Both the position numbers and the translations under genes were made by a program. The notes under the pieces are model-generated. The model did not search any database, had not been told where the DNA came from, and was given only the letters and a program-made list of their open reading frames with translations. A stretch of 64,000 nt of DNA, from the NCBI RefSeq assembly GCF_901000735.1, contig NC_081541.1, forward strand, positions 8,981,055 to 9,045,054, in the 5' to 3' direction. Position 1 is the stretch's first letter. Each line of letters opens with the position of its first letter. This document shows positions 1-12,164 of the stretch, piece by piece. The stretch comes from Corylus avellana. Lineage: Eukaryota > Streptophyta > Magnoliopsida > Fagales > Betulaceae.

Positions 1-1247
1 GTCCAAAGAGATTTCTTGTGGGGAGGAATGGGAGATGAGCCTGAGTTGCATCTTGTAAGTTGGAATCAAGTTTGTCGTCCCCTACGCTATGGTGGTCTTG
101 GCATTCGGAAGCTGCACCAGTTTAATCAATCTCTTTTGGGGAAATGGCTTTGGAGATATGCGAATGAGAGCGAGGCTCTTTGGTGTAAGGTTATCAAAGC
201 TAAGTATGAAGACAAGGAAGGTGGGTGGTGCACGAAGGAGGTTTTGGGTTCCCATGGTATGGGCCTATGGAAGCACATTCGTCAAGGTTGGAATTTTTTG
301 CCAAAGGGATTCGGTTCGAGGTGGGGGAGGGTTCGAAAGTTCGTTTCTGGCATGATATTTGGTGTGGGGAGAATTCCTTGAAGCAAGCATTCCTGTCCTT
401 ATTCAGTATCGCCAGACACAAAGAAGCTTGGGTGAAGGATAATTTTACTTGGAGGAGTGGGATAGTTGAATGGAATGTCATTTTTGTTCGGCCCGTTCAA
501 GATTGGGAGATGGATTTGGTTTCTCCTTTCTTTGATTGGTGTATTCTTGCAAGATTTCCATAGGCGATGTAGATCGTTTGTGCTGGTTTTCGTCCAAGAA
601 GGGTAAGTTTGAGGTTAAGTTGCTCTACAAGGCTTTGTCCCGCTCCAATCAAGAGGTGTTTCCTTGGAAGAGCATTTGGCGCACTAAGGCTCCTATGCGA
701 GTGGCTTTTTTTGGGTGGATTGCGGCTCTAGGCAAAATCTTGACACATGATACTTTGCGTAAGAGGAACATAGTGGTAGTGGAGTGGTGTTGTATGTGCA
801 AGAAGACCGGAGAGACAGTCGATCATCTTCTTATCCACTGTGAGCTCGCAAGTGCTCTTTGGCATTCGATTTTTATTCGGTTTGGGTTGCATTGGGTCAT
901 GCCTTGCAGGGTGAGGGACTTGTTCGATAGTTGGTGGTCGGGAGGACGATCCAAAAGTGTAGTTGTGTGGAAGATGATCCCTCTGTGTCTTATGTGGTGT
1001 ATATGGAATGAAAGAAATGCTAGATGTTTTGAAAATTCCACTAGGACTATAGAGGATTTGACCCATTTTTTCTTCTTTACTCTTTACTCTTGGACGGCCG
1101 CTTGGCTAGCTCCATTAGAGATTAGTTTTTCTGATTTTCTCTTTCATTTCTCTCCCTCTTAGGCGCTCTTTATTTATACCTCCCGTGTATGTGGGTTGCG
1201 CCCCTTTGCGCTTTTTATATATATTTCATTTACTTATCAAAAAAAAA
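1..1247 (+). mobile_element. LINE (subfamily B) 3' portion, degenerate
   Basis: This is the 3' end of an L1-type LINE. The reading [20 protein letters not shown] near base 15 is the C-terminal part of the reverse-transcriptase ORF. The zf-RVT region ([18 protein letters not shown], near 790-845) follows, and the ORF2 stop is at 1160-1162. The protein is spread over three frames (breaks near 300 and 540), so it is dead. The 3' tail carries the shared GCGCCCCTTTGCGC segment, TTACTTATC and an A-run ending at 1247. The 5' part lies outside the window. Copia RNase H sequence starts directly after the tail, so this LINE probably sits inside the copia element. Confidence 0.9.
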
Positions 1248-2288
1248 GTAGAAGCCTATATAGATGCATATTGGGTTGAATCTATTATGGATGGATGGTC
1301 TACAACATATTATTGCACATTTGTGGGAGGTAATTTGTTTACATGGCGTTGGAAGAAACAATTAGTGTTCACTAGATCTAGTGCGAAGCAGCATTTAGAG
1401 CCATGACTCATGGAGCGTGTGAAATGTTTTTGTTGAAGATACTATTGAAAGAGATTGGGTATGATTCTAAGGATTCTAAGAGACTGTATTGTGACAACAA
1501 AGCTGCAATTAATATTGCTCACAATCCAGTCCAACATGACAAAACCAAGCATGTTGAAATTGACCAACATTTTATTAAAAAAAAACTGAGCGGGTGTAAT
1601 CTGCATGCCATATGTGAAGACATGGGAACATTTTGCGGATATTTTGAGGAAAGGAGTGTTTAATATTGTTCTTCATTTTGGTGGGCGGGTGGCAAGTCTC
1701 GCAGTGCTGTCGTGTGGAAGATGATTCCTCTTTGTCTCATGTGGTGCATCTGGAGTGAGTGAAATGCTAGATGTTTCGAGGACTCATCTAGGAACATAGA
1801 GGACCTTGTACACTTTTTCTTGTACACTCTTTTCACTTGGACAGCTGGATGGCTAGCGCCTATAGTGATTAGCTTCCCTGACTTTCTTTTTATGTTCTCT
1901 TCTTCTTTTTCTTCCTCTTAGTCTCTTTCTTGTATACTCCCTGTGTATTAGGGTTGCGCCCCTCTGCGCTCTTTTATACATCTTTTACTTATCAAAAAAA
2001 AAAAAAAATTGTTCTTCATTCAACCTTATGCAAGCTGGGCATGCGAGATATCTTTGCCTTAGCTTGAGGGGGAGTGTTGAATATGGAAACTTCTGATATG
2101 CTGTGATTCTCTTTGATTTGCTTGCCCGGTTTTATTCCTATTATTTCTGATTGTAATCTGCAGTAAATACCTTTCCATAATATTTTGTATTCTGTTCTAT
2201 TTAAACCCATATAAATGTATGAAGAAATTTGGTGGAGTGAAACAATTTTCTTCTTCTTCCAAATTTATCTTCTTCTTCTTGTTTCAAC
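1248..2288 (+). mobile_element. Ty1/copia remnant: RNase H end, polypurine tract and 3' LTR
   Basis: Bases 1248-1660 encode the last part of a copia polyprotein: the RNase H motif TRSSA near 1375, then YCDNKAAINIAHNPVQHD and TKHVEIDQHFIKKKL. A frameshift near 1400 and a shifted C-terminus show it is a pseudogene. A LINE (1678-2007) interrupts it between the coding end and the polypurine tract (AGCTTGAGGGGGAG, 2061-2074). A likely 3' LTR starts TGTTGAATATGG at 2075 and runs to about 2288. No 5' LTR is visible; it may lie upstream beyond the first LINE. The LTR ends about 38 bases before the acceptor of the first VPS13 exon. Confidence 0.82.
1678..2007 (+). mobile_element. 5'-truncated LINE (subfamily C) nested in copia, with TSD
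   Basis: Only the zf-RVT C-terminus and 3' UTR remain ([18 protein letters not shown] frame-broken text; the intact relative reads [15 protein letters not shown]). The tail is GGGTTGCGCCCCTCTGCGC, TTACTTATC and A(15). A perfect 13-bp direct repeat, ATTGTTCTTCATT, flanks it at 1665-1677 and 2008-2020, proving insertion into the copia element after the latter had integrated. Confidence 0.92.
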
Positions 2289-2326
2289 TTTTATCTAATA
2301 TGTATCCCATTTTCGGGATTTTTCAG

Positions 2327-2423
2327 CATGGCTGGCAGACAAGTGTATGAGGTTCCTCCAACAAATATTGGTGGTTCACCATTTTGTCTTGCAGTGAGTT
2401 TCCGGGGGATGGATATTCAGAAA
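2327..2423 (+). CDS. VPS13: VPS13 exon (a): PH-like segment, first half
   Basis: The acceptor TTTCAG ends at 2326 and the donor GTAAGT starts at 2424. The exon begins with the third base of a codon and reads [20 protein letters not shown], the strand pattern of the PH-like insert in plant VPS13. It ends in phase 0. Confidence 0.9.
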
Positions 2424-5400
2424 GTAAGTTAAGTTATTTTGAGGTGTTATATATATATATACATTTTTTTTTTTTTTTTTTTTTGTGGTTTGATGTTTTT
2501 TTTTTGATAGGTAATATCAATGTATTAAAAGTGCAAGGGGCGCAACCCATGTACACAGGAAGTATACAAAAGAGCCTACAAATACAAGCTTTAAATTGAA
2601 AATAACGCACAAAATTCTAAGAATTCCGCAAGCGTTGAAACTTGCGAAGAATGCCACAATACTCTCTATGAGAAAAGTGTTTGGCGCACCCTTTTCTTCA
2701 ACTCTATAAGTCCAATTTCATGGTCCTCAAAATTCCGTGCATTCCTTTCTCTCCATAAGCACCACATTACACACAAAGGAGCAAATCTCCATATTTGCAG
2801 AACTGAACGCTTATCCCTTTGCCCTCTCCAACTTCCCAAGCATTCCTTCATCCTACCCGGCATCACCCACGTAACACCAAACACTTGAAAAACCATGTTC
2901 CATACCTCTAAAGCAACTTCACAATGCAATAATAAATGATCAATAGATTCACCACTCTTCTTTCACATTCAACACCACTCCGTCACTATAATGTTCTTCT
3001 TATGTAAATTGTCCAACATTAATATTTTCCCCATCACCGGTGTCCATACGAAAAAATCCACTTTCGGAGGAGTTTTACTCTTCCAAATAATCTTCCAAGG
3101 GCCATCCACCGGTTCCGAATTAATCTTTACCGTGTATAATTTTTCATTTACCTGAATCCTGATTACTCTTGCCTTTTAGAGATTTTATTTGGTAGACTAA
3201 GAGGCGCTGTTTTCAATTCTTTGCGTGCATTACTACAGAAACTTACAGTATAGTCTCTTTCTATTACCGCATCACAACCCTCCCGCACCCCCCAAAAAAA
3301 GCATATAGAAATGCTTATTATTTCTAAAACATTCTTAGTCAACATTACTCATTCATTTGCCAATCTTCCTTAAAGTTGGCCATTTTAGTAGAATTGATTT
3401 TTTTAGGGCAACAGTTGATGCTGATTTTGATTAATTTGACTTACCTGGAGATTTCAATTCATAGAGATTATTTTTTTGGTGGAAATTTAATATTTTAGCA
3501 AGTAGACGATATATGAGGTATTTCAGGAGCACATATGTTCTGAAATTTTAGCATGCTTAAGTACATAGTGAAAGACTAATTGTTGGCTCGGAAAACAATT
3601 CATTGTACCTATTATTTTCTCTATTTTTGTGATGGAGCTGGGATTTGTTTTCTTCTATGCATGTGAAAAACTTATGTTTAACATATTTTTCCAGGCTTTG
3701 GAATCTTCTAGTACATGGGTTGTAGAGTTTCATGATGAGGAAGAAAAGGTCACTTGGTTAAAAGGACTTATACAGGCCACATATCAAGCATCTGTATGAT
3801 CTAAAATCATTCCTTTTTTATTACGCTTTCCATCATTCATCCTCTTTCGGCTTATTACTTGAAAAGGGTAATTTTGTATTTATGCTGCATGTAGGCACCT
3901 CCAGCAGTTAATGTACTTGGTGAAAGAAGTGATTGTCGAGCTGAGTTAGGTGAACGTCCCACAAGTTTGAAAACAGCCGACCTTGTTATTAATGGGGCAT
4001 TGGTGGAAACAAAGCTATTTATATATGGAAAGGTTAGACTTGGTGCTCTTATTTATAATGTTTGATAGATTTGAAAACTCTATCATGTCAAAGTATCTTT
4101 AGGGTCTTCGCCTAATTCATGATTTAGGTTATTTTAGCAAATTGTTTACTACTTTTCCTTGTTCTCATTGCTTCTAAGGCTTACAGATTGTGCAATTTGG
4201 TATGTCATATAATTATGCAGATCGGAGATGATGTTGATGAGAAACTTGATGAGACTCTAATTCTTGAGGTTCTTGCTGGTGGGGGAAAGGTTTGTGTAGC
4301 TACTCTCTTTCAATTTTTGTGTCTCTGTCGACAAATTTGGAAATTTTTAATTGGAATAATGTTTTTTTTCTTTTCACTCATGTAACCTAGCTTGGCTGAA
4401 GTGACACATGGGCAGTCAGAGGAAATAAGTCACTTTTGATTTTCAATAGGAGAACATCTGGGAACTGGATCTGGAAGATCTCCCATTGTTCTCGAGTCTT
4501 ACATTAAATATATTAATGGCAGAATGTAGTCCAGTTTCTGAGCTCTACGTTTCAATTTTTATAAGAGAGCAGCAGTCCTAGTTATATTGAGCTATATTTT
4601 ATTGCTTTACTGAATTCCAAAATTGTGAATGTCATACTAGACAACAGTAACATTGTTTTGTAAGCTAAGTACCAATACTGCAAGAGAACAGAAAAGCCCC
4701 ATCCTACATTGAAGTGTAATAGGAGAAAAACAGGGACTTGATTCCTCTATATAGGCTTCCCTATTTGACCACCAAGCCAGCTTTGTGTGACAGTGCATGG
4801 GGGCACGTTGATTTTCTTACCATTGGGACATGTACAATATACATTACCACATTATCTCAAATTGATTTGTATCTGCCTGAGCACACTGGCTTTTGCATGT
4901 TTTTGGAGAGATCTCCCTTGGTAACAGGATTGAGATTGGGTTTTCCTTTTCCTTACCTGCCCTGTCAACTTTTGAAAACAACCCATTTGTTCTGGCTCGA
5001 TTTATTTGGGTGATATGAGAATGTCAGAAATCCTTTGTTGATGTTTCGATTGAAGTTCTTATCTGTAGCCGAAGCTTGTGTGTGTCTGTCCATTTAGATA
5101 TCTTCTAAACATTTATCAGCCTTATAGTTGATGTATATGACTGGTTTTGTATGTTCCCTTTTGAAGTACAGACGTTCGGTTTTGACTTACCATTTAGCTA
5201 TTTCTCTTTGGAAAAACTTCTTGTTAAATCGTATACAGTTACAGCTGGTTCTTCAGTTATNNNNNNNNNNNNNNNNNNNNNNNNNNNNNNNNNNNNNNNN
5301 NNNNNNNNNNNNNNNNNNNNNNNNNNNNNNNNNNNNNNNNNNNNNNNNNNNNNNNNNNNNACGGTAAAGGTCGTGTGGTATTTTTCTTAGGTATGAATGT

Positions 5401-8110
5401 TGACAGTGTTTCCGTGTATCTTAACAAGGAGGATGGTTCCCAGCTTGCCATGTTTGTACAAGAAAGTTTCCTGCTGGATATTAAGGTAATGCAAATCTTG
5501 TTATTGGTGACTTCCTTCAGCATTTCTTTATTCTGTTTTAATATTGTTAAACATGAATTCATTCTGTGAACTTCATAACTATTGATGATGAAATTTACTT
5601 ATCAAAAAAAAAAAAAAAAAAAAAACTATTGATGATAATGTGGATGCAGCCCAACTGTATTTTTTTTTTGTCTCTATTCTTACGTTTTTTCTCCATTCCT
5701 TAATCAAAATTTCATTTGTAGTTTGGAGATATATATATTTAAGATCTCTGTTCTCAGCTATACCATATTCTTCTGACTTGAATAATTTTTTTTTGTTTTT
5801 GTTTTTGTTTTTTTAATAAAGGTCCACCCAAGTTCTCTTTCCATTGAAGGCACATTAGGAAATCTTAGACTCAGTGATATGTCTCTCGGAACAGATCACG
5901 GTTGGGGTTGGCTTTGTGATATACGTAATCCGGGGGTTGAATCTCTTATTAAGGTCCATTATCCTCTCTTTGATGAGCAACTGATGCATTGCAGGCTTCA
6001 TTGGTTTTGTTCTTCTATATTTATATTATACTTCTTTTATTGTTGTCAGATAATTTTTCTTTCATTTTCTTTTCCAGTTCAAATTCAATTCTTATAGTGT
6101 TGAAGATGATGATTATGAAGGATATGATTACAGCTTGTGTGGCCGACTTTCTGCTGTTCGCATTGTTTTCCTCTATAGGTTTGTTCAGGAGGTACATTTC
6201 AAAACTACCGGTGATTAATTATGTTGAGTTAGCATGGTTTTGTTATCATTTACTTGTTCAGCAGTGTTAACCATTCTTAAAACTGTTTAATTGATAGACA
6301 TTCAGGATTCTCATGGTTTCTAATTCATTTAAATTCTTAGCACAAATGTTTTCCTTAATTTTTTTTTTTTTTAATTTAAGATACTTGCTGTATTTAATAC
6401 AAGAAAGTTTTATGGAGACATGCATGTTTTCTGCAGATAACAGCGTACTTTATGGAACTTGCTACCCCACATACTGAGGAAGCTATCAAACTTGTTGATA
6501 AAGTTGGAGACTTTGAGTGGTTGATTCAGAAATACGAGATTGATGGAGCTGCTTCTTTAAAGCTGGACCTTTCACTGGATACACCAATGATCATCATTCC
6601 GAGAAATTCAATGAGCAAAGAGTCTGTAGATCTTCTTTTTTTTGGATAATTACAAAGAGTCTGTAGATCTGTACATTAGTTATGTAGTGCTGATTTGATA
6701 GACTTGTAGGTAGTACTTTTGATGTGACTGTTTGGAACCTTGGAATTTCAGAGGGAGGGGTATTAATTACAAGGTTAGAAAATGTCTCACATGAAAATTT
6801 TAATGAATACTTTAGGTTAGGTGAATTGGAGTGACATGGAAGTTTTTCTCGTAAGGACTGTGGTGTTGGTGGTGGTGACAATGGTATTGGTGAGATATGT
6901 GGTGGTGATGTTGCTGATAGGAATGGGGTGGTGATAAATTGGTGGTGGCTGTGGTGGCATTGCATTGGTAGTTTTGGTGATGTTGATGGCAGTGGCTAGA
7001 ATATGAGGTGGCAGTGGTGGTAATAGATGGCAGCTGCTATGTTATGGGTGGTGGTGGTGTGGCTGCAGCAGCCATGAATGATGGGGTCAAGGTTGGAGTA
7101 GTGTTGTGATGTGGTGGGGTTGTTGTTGCATTGGTAATGGTGGTGGTGTTGGCTGCGAGATGGTGGGTGTTTGTTGTGTAGCATTGGTATTGGTAATGGT
7201 TAGTGGCAGTGATGGTGGTATTGACTGTGATAGCAGCATCAGCAGTGTTCTGGTGGTAGTGGCAATGTTGGTGGTGGTATAATAATGGTGGCCTTGGTCA
7301 TGATGGCAGTGACAGGGTTGGCAACCAGTGCTTCCTTATGTGAATGATTTGGAAAGAGCCACCCCTCTTTTTCGTAGTTTTGATTGGTGGGATTTGTGCT
7401 TTCCATAGCCACCCCTCTTTCCGTGGTTTGATTTCTGCATCTGTTTGATTGCTTGTTTCATACTCAAATTCGTCCAAGATTTTGGAAGGTCCTTTCCTAT
7501 TGACCCAACCATGAAATTCCCAAGTTCCTACACTCTTTTATCGAAATGCACTCTTATAGTTCTAATTTTGCTGAATGACTGTATACATAAACACAGTTCT
7601 TTTCTGAAAGATTATGCGTAATCACATTTAATTTATTGAAGGAGCATGGTTTGTGAAATTGTTGTAAACTATTTTCTCACCATGCTCCTTAATTATTATT
7701 ATTATTATTATTTTTTGAAATTTAAACTTAGGCCACAACTTGTAGTGGTACTAAACTTTTGTCGTATGGATTTATTTGGTTATGAAACCCCTTTTCTTTT
7801 CCTCTTTTCATACTTCTTTTTGATCTTTTTTCCTTATTGGCTGATTTAATGATTTATCAACAAAAAAAAAAAAAAAAAAAAAAGATTTGTGGGCAAATAC
7901 ATTCCTGCTTTTCTTGCATTTTGAAGGGATATTAAGTTTTCTAAACTTAATGTGTTTGATGTTTAGTTGTTGAGTGTTATCTTTTGATATTTTGCAGTTT
8001 CATTCAACTTGATCTGGGCCAGCTTCAGGTGACAAATGAATTTAGTTGGCATGGCAGCCCAGAGAAAGATCCTTCGGCTGTCCATATTGATGTTTTACAC
8101 GCTGAGGTAG

Positions 8111-8147
<37 letters not shown>

Positions 8148-9656
8148 CCTAAGTATTGCAATTCTAAAGTTACTCAACTACTGTTCACATGAGCATTATT
8201 GCAGATTATGGGGATCAACATGTCTGTAGGGATTGATGGGTTTGTAGGTAAACCTATGATTAGGGAAGGCCAAGGATTTGATGTTTATGTGCGCAGAAGT
8301 TTGAGAGACGTGTTTCGAAAAGTCCCAACATTTTCTCTAGAAGTGAAGGTAATATTTGTGCTTGAAATTCCAGTGACTATTCAATGTCTTGCTTCTCATC
8401 TGATTGTTTAAGCATCTTTAGTATTCCTTGTGGTGGGGGACTGTTGACATTATTATGGTATACTTTGATGTGTAATATCATGGGAACAAGGGTCAAGTCC
8501 TGTAGTTCCCAGGCATATATTGCATCTTGTGTATGCACTTGGTTTCTGTGAGCTTCTTTGCTTAAAGAAACTTTTTGGACTGAGCACTTGACTCCTATTT
8601 CTCTCCCCCCACCCACCCACCCCCTCCTTCTTTTTGAGTTATTTATACTCCATTCTACACAGATTCTGGTCTCAATCTGTTATACTAGAGTAGAAGAATG
8701 TGTGCACAGATCTGTTGTTCCTTTGGGATCAATAGTTTCTTCAATGGACAAACACTACATGTTGTTCGACTGTTGTAGAAGAAAATTAATTTATCCCTAG
8801 TGGCCTGAGATATCTTTACAGCTCTAGATATATATTCCTTGACTCAGCTCAAGCTGGATCTTACTTGCATTTATGGTAATTAAAATATCTTTGGGTTGCT
8901 TGCCTAGATCTGTTGTTTTTATTAGTTGTAATGAGTTCAAACCTGTCCCTGTTCTTGATGTTGTATGCTTCTGGATTAAGTTTTGGTGTGATTAGTTCAT
9001 AGTGAAGAGAATATTGAAACATGAATAGTTTCATGATTTTAGGGGTTAGCTGCCCTTGCAGGCCTTGCCTTGGTCCAGTGATGTGCTCAATTGGTGTTGT
9101 TTGTTTCCGATCTTAGTTTTATTTATGAGACTTACGATTTGTGTTGGAGTTTAGTTGACTTATTTATTGGGAAGGCTGTGTGTAAGGTCCTGGTGGTATT
9201 TCCTGACAAATGAATAATCTCTCACAAACATTCTGGTCCAGTTATATACCTGTGCATAAATATGATGATGTAGTGTATAATCTGTCACAAATTTGGGGTT
9301 TCCTTTAATTTATAGTGATCACTATGGTGAAAGCTAGGTGTAACCTTTTATTATCCTATTTCAACGTTTCAGATTCCAAAATTTACTTTGATGTTGCTGA
9401 TTTGATCTGATTTCATTTCTGAAAGTATTTTTTCTGTATGGCCTGAATAATTGTATCAAAGATCAAATCTTTTAATTTTAAAATCTAGGGTCTTTATATA
9501 ATGCATTTGATTATAGATTTATGTCTTTTTGTTTGTTCAAATATTATGTTCTTTAAATGGCTCCCTAAATGATTAAATATGAAACTTTCATATTTTTTAT
9601 GCATATTATAAGTTTATTAGCTTTTCATGGTCTCATATATATACAACATTAATCAT

Positions 9657-9707
<51 letters not shown>

Positions 9708-12115
9708 GGTTACTTGATACTTAATGGGTGATCTTTTGAGCAGGTGGGTTTATTGCATGGTGTGATGTCTGACAAAGAATACAAAGTTATTCTGGATTGT
9801 GGATACATGAACTTATGTGAGGAACCTAGGCTTCCTCCGAGTTTTCGAGGCTGCAAATCTGGTTCGAAAGATACAATGAAGATGCTGGTTGACAAGGTCA
9901 ACATGAACAGTCAAATGCTACTCTCACGTACGGTTACCATAGTGGCGGTTATAGTCGACCATGCCTTGTTAGAGTTGTGTAACGGCATTGAGGAGGAGTC
10001 ACCCTTAGCTCGTATTGCAGTGAGTAATTATGTTGATATGCATCCATACAGATATGTGTGTGTGTGTTTATATATAGCTGTGCTTTGTACTGTTTGTTTT
10101 CGCTTAATGTTGGCTGCTATGTACTTACCTGTAATGTTTGTTTGGTTTTCCAGGTAGAAGGTCTTTGGGTGTCATATCGGATGACGTCGTTTTCTGAAAC
10201 AGACCTCTATGTGACCATTCCTAAATTTTCCATTCTAGATATTCGCCCTGATATAAAACCTGAGATGCGCCTGATGCTTGGCTCATCTACGGATGCTTCC
10301 AAACAAGCTTCTCCTGGAAGTTTCCCGTTTTTCTCAAATAAGGGAAGCTTTGGGAGAACAAACTCAGAAGCCGTTGTTGACATTGATGTGCCAATTTCAA
10401 CAATGTTCTTGATGGACTATAGATGGCGAGTGTCATCCCAGTCATTTGTGGTTCGGGTTCAGCAGCCTCGAGTTCTTGTCGTACCTGATTTCCTTCTTGC
10501 TGTGGGTGAGTTTTTTGTTCCAGCTTTGGGAACAATAACTGGAAGGGATGAAACAATGGATCCTACAAATGATCCCATAAGTAGTAAAAATAGCATTGTA
10601 CTCTCTGAATCCATTTACAAACAGAGTGAAGATGTGGTGCATCTGTCCCCAAGTAGGCAATTAGTTGCAGATTCTCTTGGCATTGATGAATATATATATG
10701 ATGGTTGCGGAAAGATTATCTGTTTAAGCGAAAAAACAGATGTAAAGGAATTCCAGTCATTCAGATACCGACCAATTATAATTATTGGGCGTGGTAAGAG
10801 GTTGCGGTTTGTTAATGTCAAAATTGAGGTACAGACAATTTCTACTTATATATGGTTATTTTTTTTTATATTACTTGCTTGTGTGTTTCATATTTTTATC
10901 AGTGGAGTCAAAGTATGCCTTAGATTTGGTTGCTAGTTGGAGTCCTCTAAAACAGATGAGCTGAAGGAAAACTTATGTTTAGAAAGAAGGCCCAAAAATT
11001 TCATTGGAAGGAAAAGTAAAAAAGTAAAAGTGAATAAGGAGCTACTAAACATCATTTTGAACTGAGTATGAAAAAAAAAAACATAAAAAGTTCCGTAAGT
11101 ATGGATGTCTGCTTTGTCTGCATGTCAGCATTGTTAAGTTTGAATACATCTCGATGATAATGGTAATCCCAAATAATTCTGAACCGTATATGAATGGGAA
11201 ACCTATACCAATTTTTTGGCTGTTGACCTTGTTTAGTTATTATCTCTCTAAGTACGTATTGTATAAGGATCCTCTCTTTTATTCATGGAACTGTGATTAA
11301 GCTGATGATGTACGGTTCTTGTTATTGCTGAATCCTGGACATTTGGTTTGCAATGTGTAAAATCTTAAGTCTGAAGAATTCCTTGAATATATATATAGGG
11401 TTAACTTTTTTTTTTGATAAGTAATGATGATATAAAAAGAGCGCAGAGGGGCGCAACTCATATACACGGGAAGTATAACAAGAGAGCGCCTAAGAGGGAG
11501 AGAAATGAAAAAGGAAGTCAGAAAAGCTAATCACTAACGGAGCTAGCCAGGCGGCCGTCCAAGAGTACAGAGTGAAAAAAAAGAAATGAATAAGTTCCTC
11601 TAAAGACCTAGAGGAGTTCTCAAAACATCTAGCATTTCTTTCGCTCCATACACACCACATAAGACAGAGAGGGATCATCTTCCTTAAACATATATAGGGT
11701 TAACTTTACAAAGGCTCTCTGAACTTCCACACGTTTTGGGAAGACCCGCTAAAGTTCAAAAACTCTTAATTTCACCTCTCGAACATCTAATTTGATGCAA
11801 TCTACCCCATTCATTAGGATTTGACATTAAATCCTAACGGAGGCTATAAAAATACCAAAATACCCTCTACTTTTATTTTTATTTATTTTTTATAATTTTT
11901 AATGTGAAATTAAGGGTAAATTTAAAATTTTATAAAAGTTTTAGGGGTATAAAGGTCATTTCATAAATCTTAATGCTTGTTTAATGCCATACCCTAATGG
12001 ATGTGGTAGATTGTATCTAATTAGAAGTTCGAGAGGTGAAATTGAAAGTTTTTGAACTTTGGGGGGTTTTCTCAAAACGCGTAGAAGTTCAGGGAGCCTT
12101 TGTGAAAATTTCCCC

Positions 12116-12164
<49 letters not shown>

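Noticed and set aside
5375..5391. Exon start at the TTAG acceptor (5387-5390)
   Set aside because: The frame is open upstream to the N gap and encodes residues that fit the family, so the exon more likely begins in the gap.
6594..7184. Antisense open frames of 123 and 62 codons
   Set aside because: They arise from the triplet-like GTGGTN tract, are low-complexity (H, T, P, S) and have no domain.
7855..7883. Poly(A) run as another tail-only LINE insertion
   Set aside because: The bases before the A-run (ATTTATCAAC) do not match TTACTTATC, and no flanking duplication was found.
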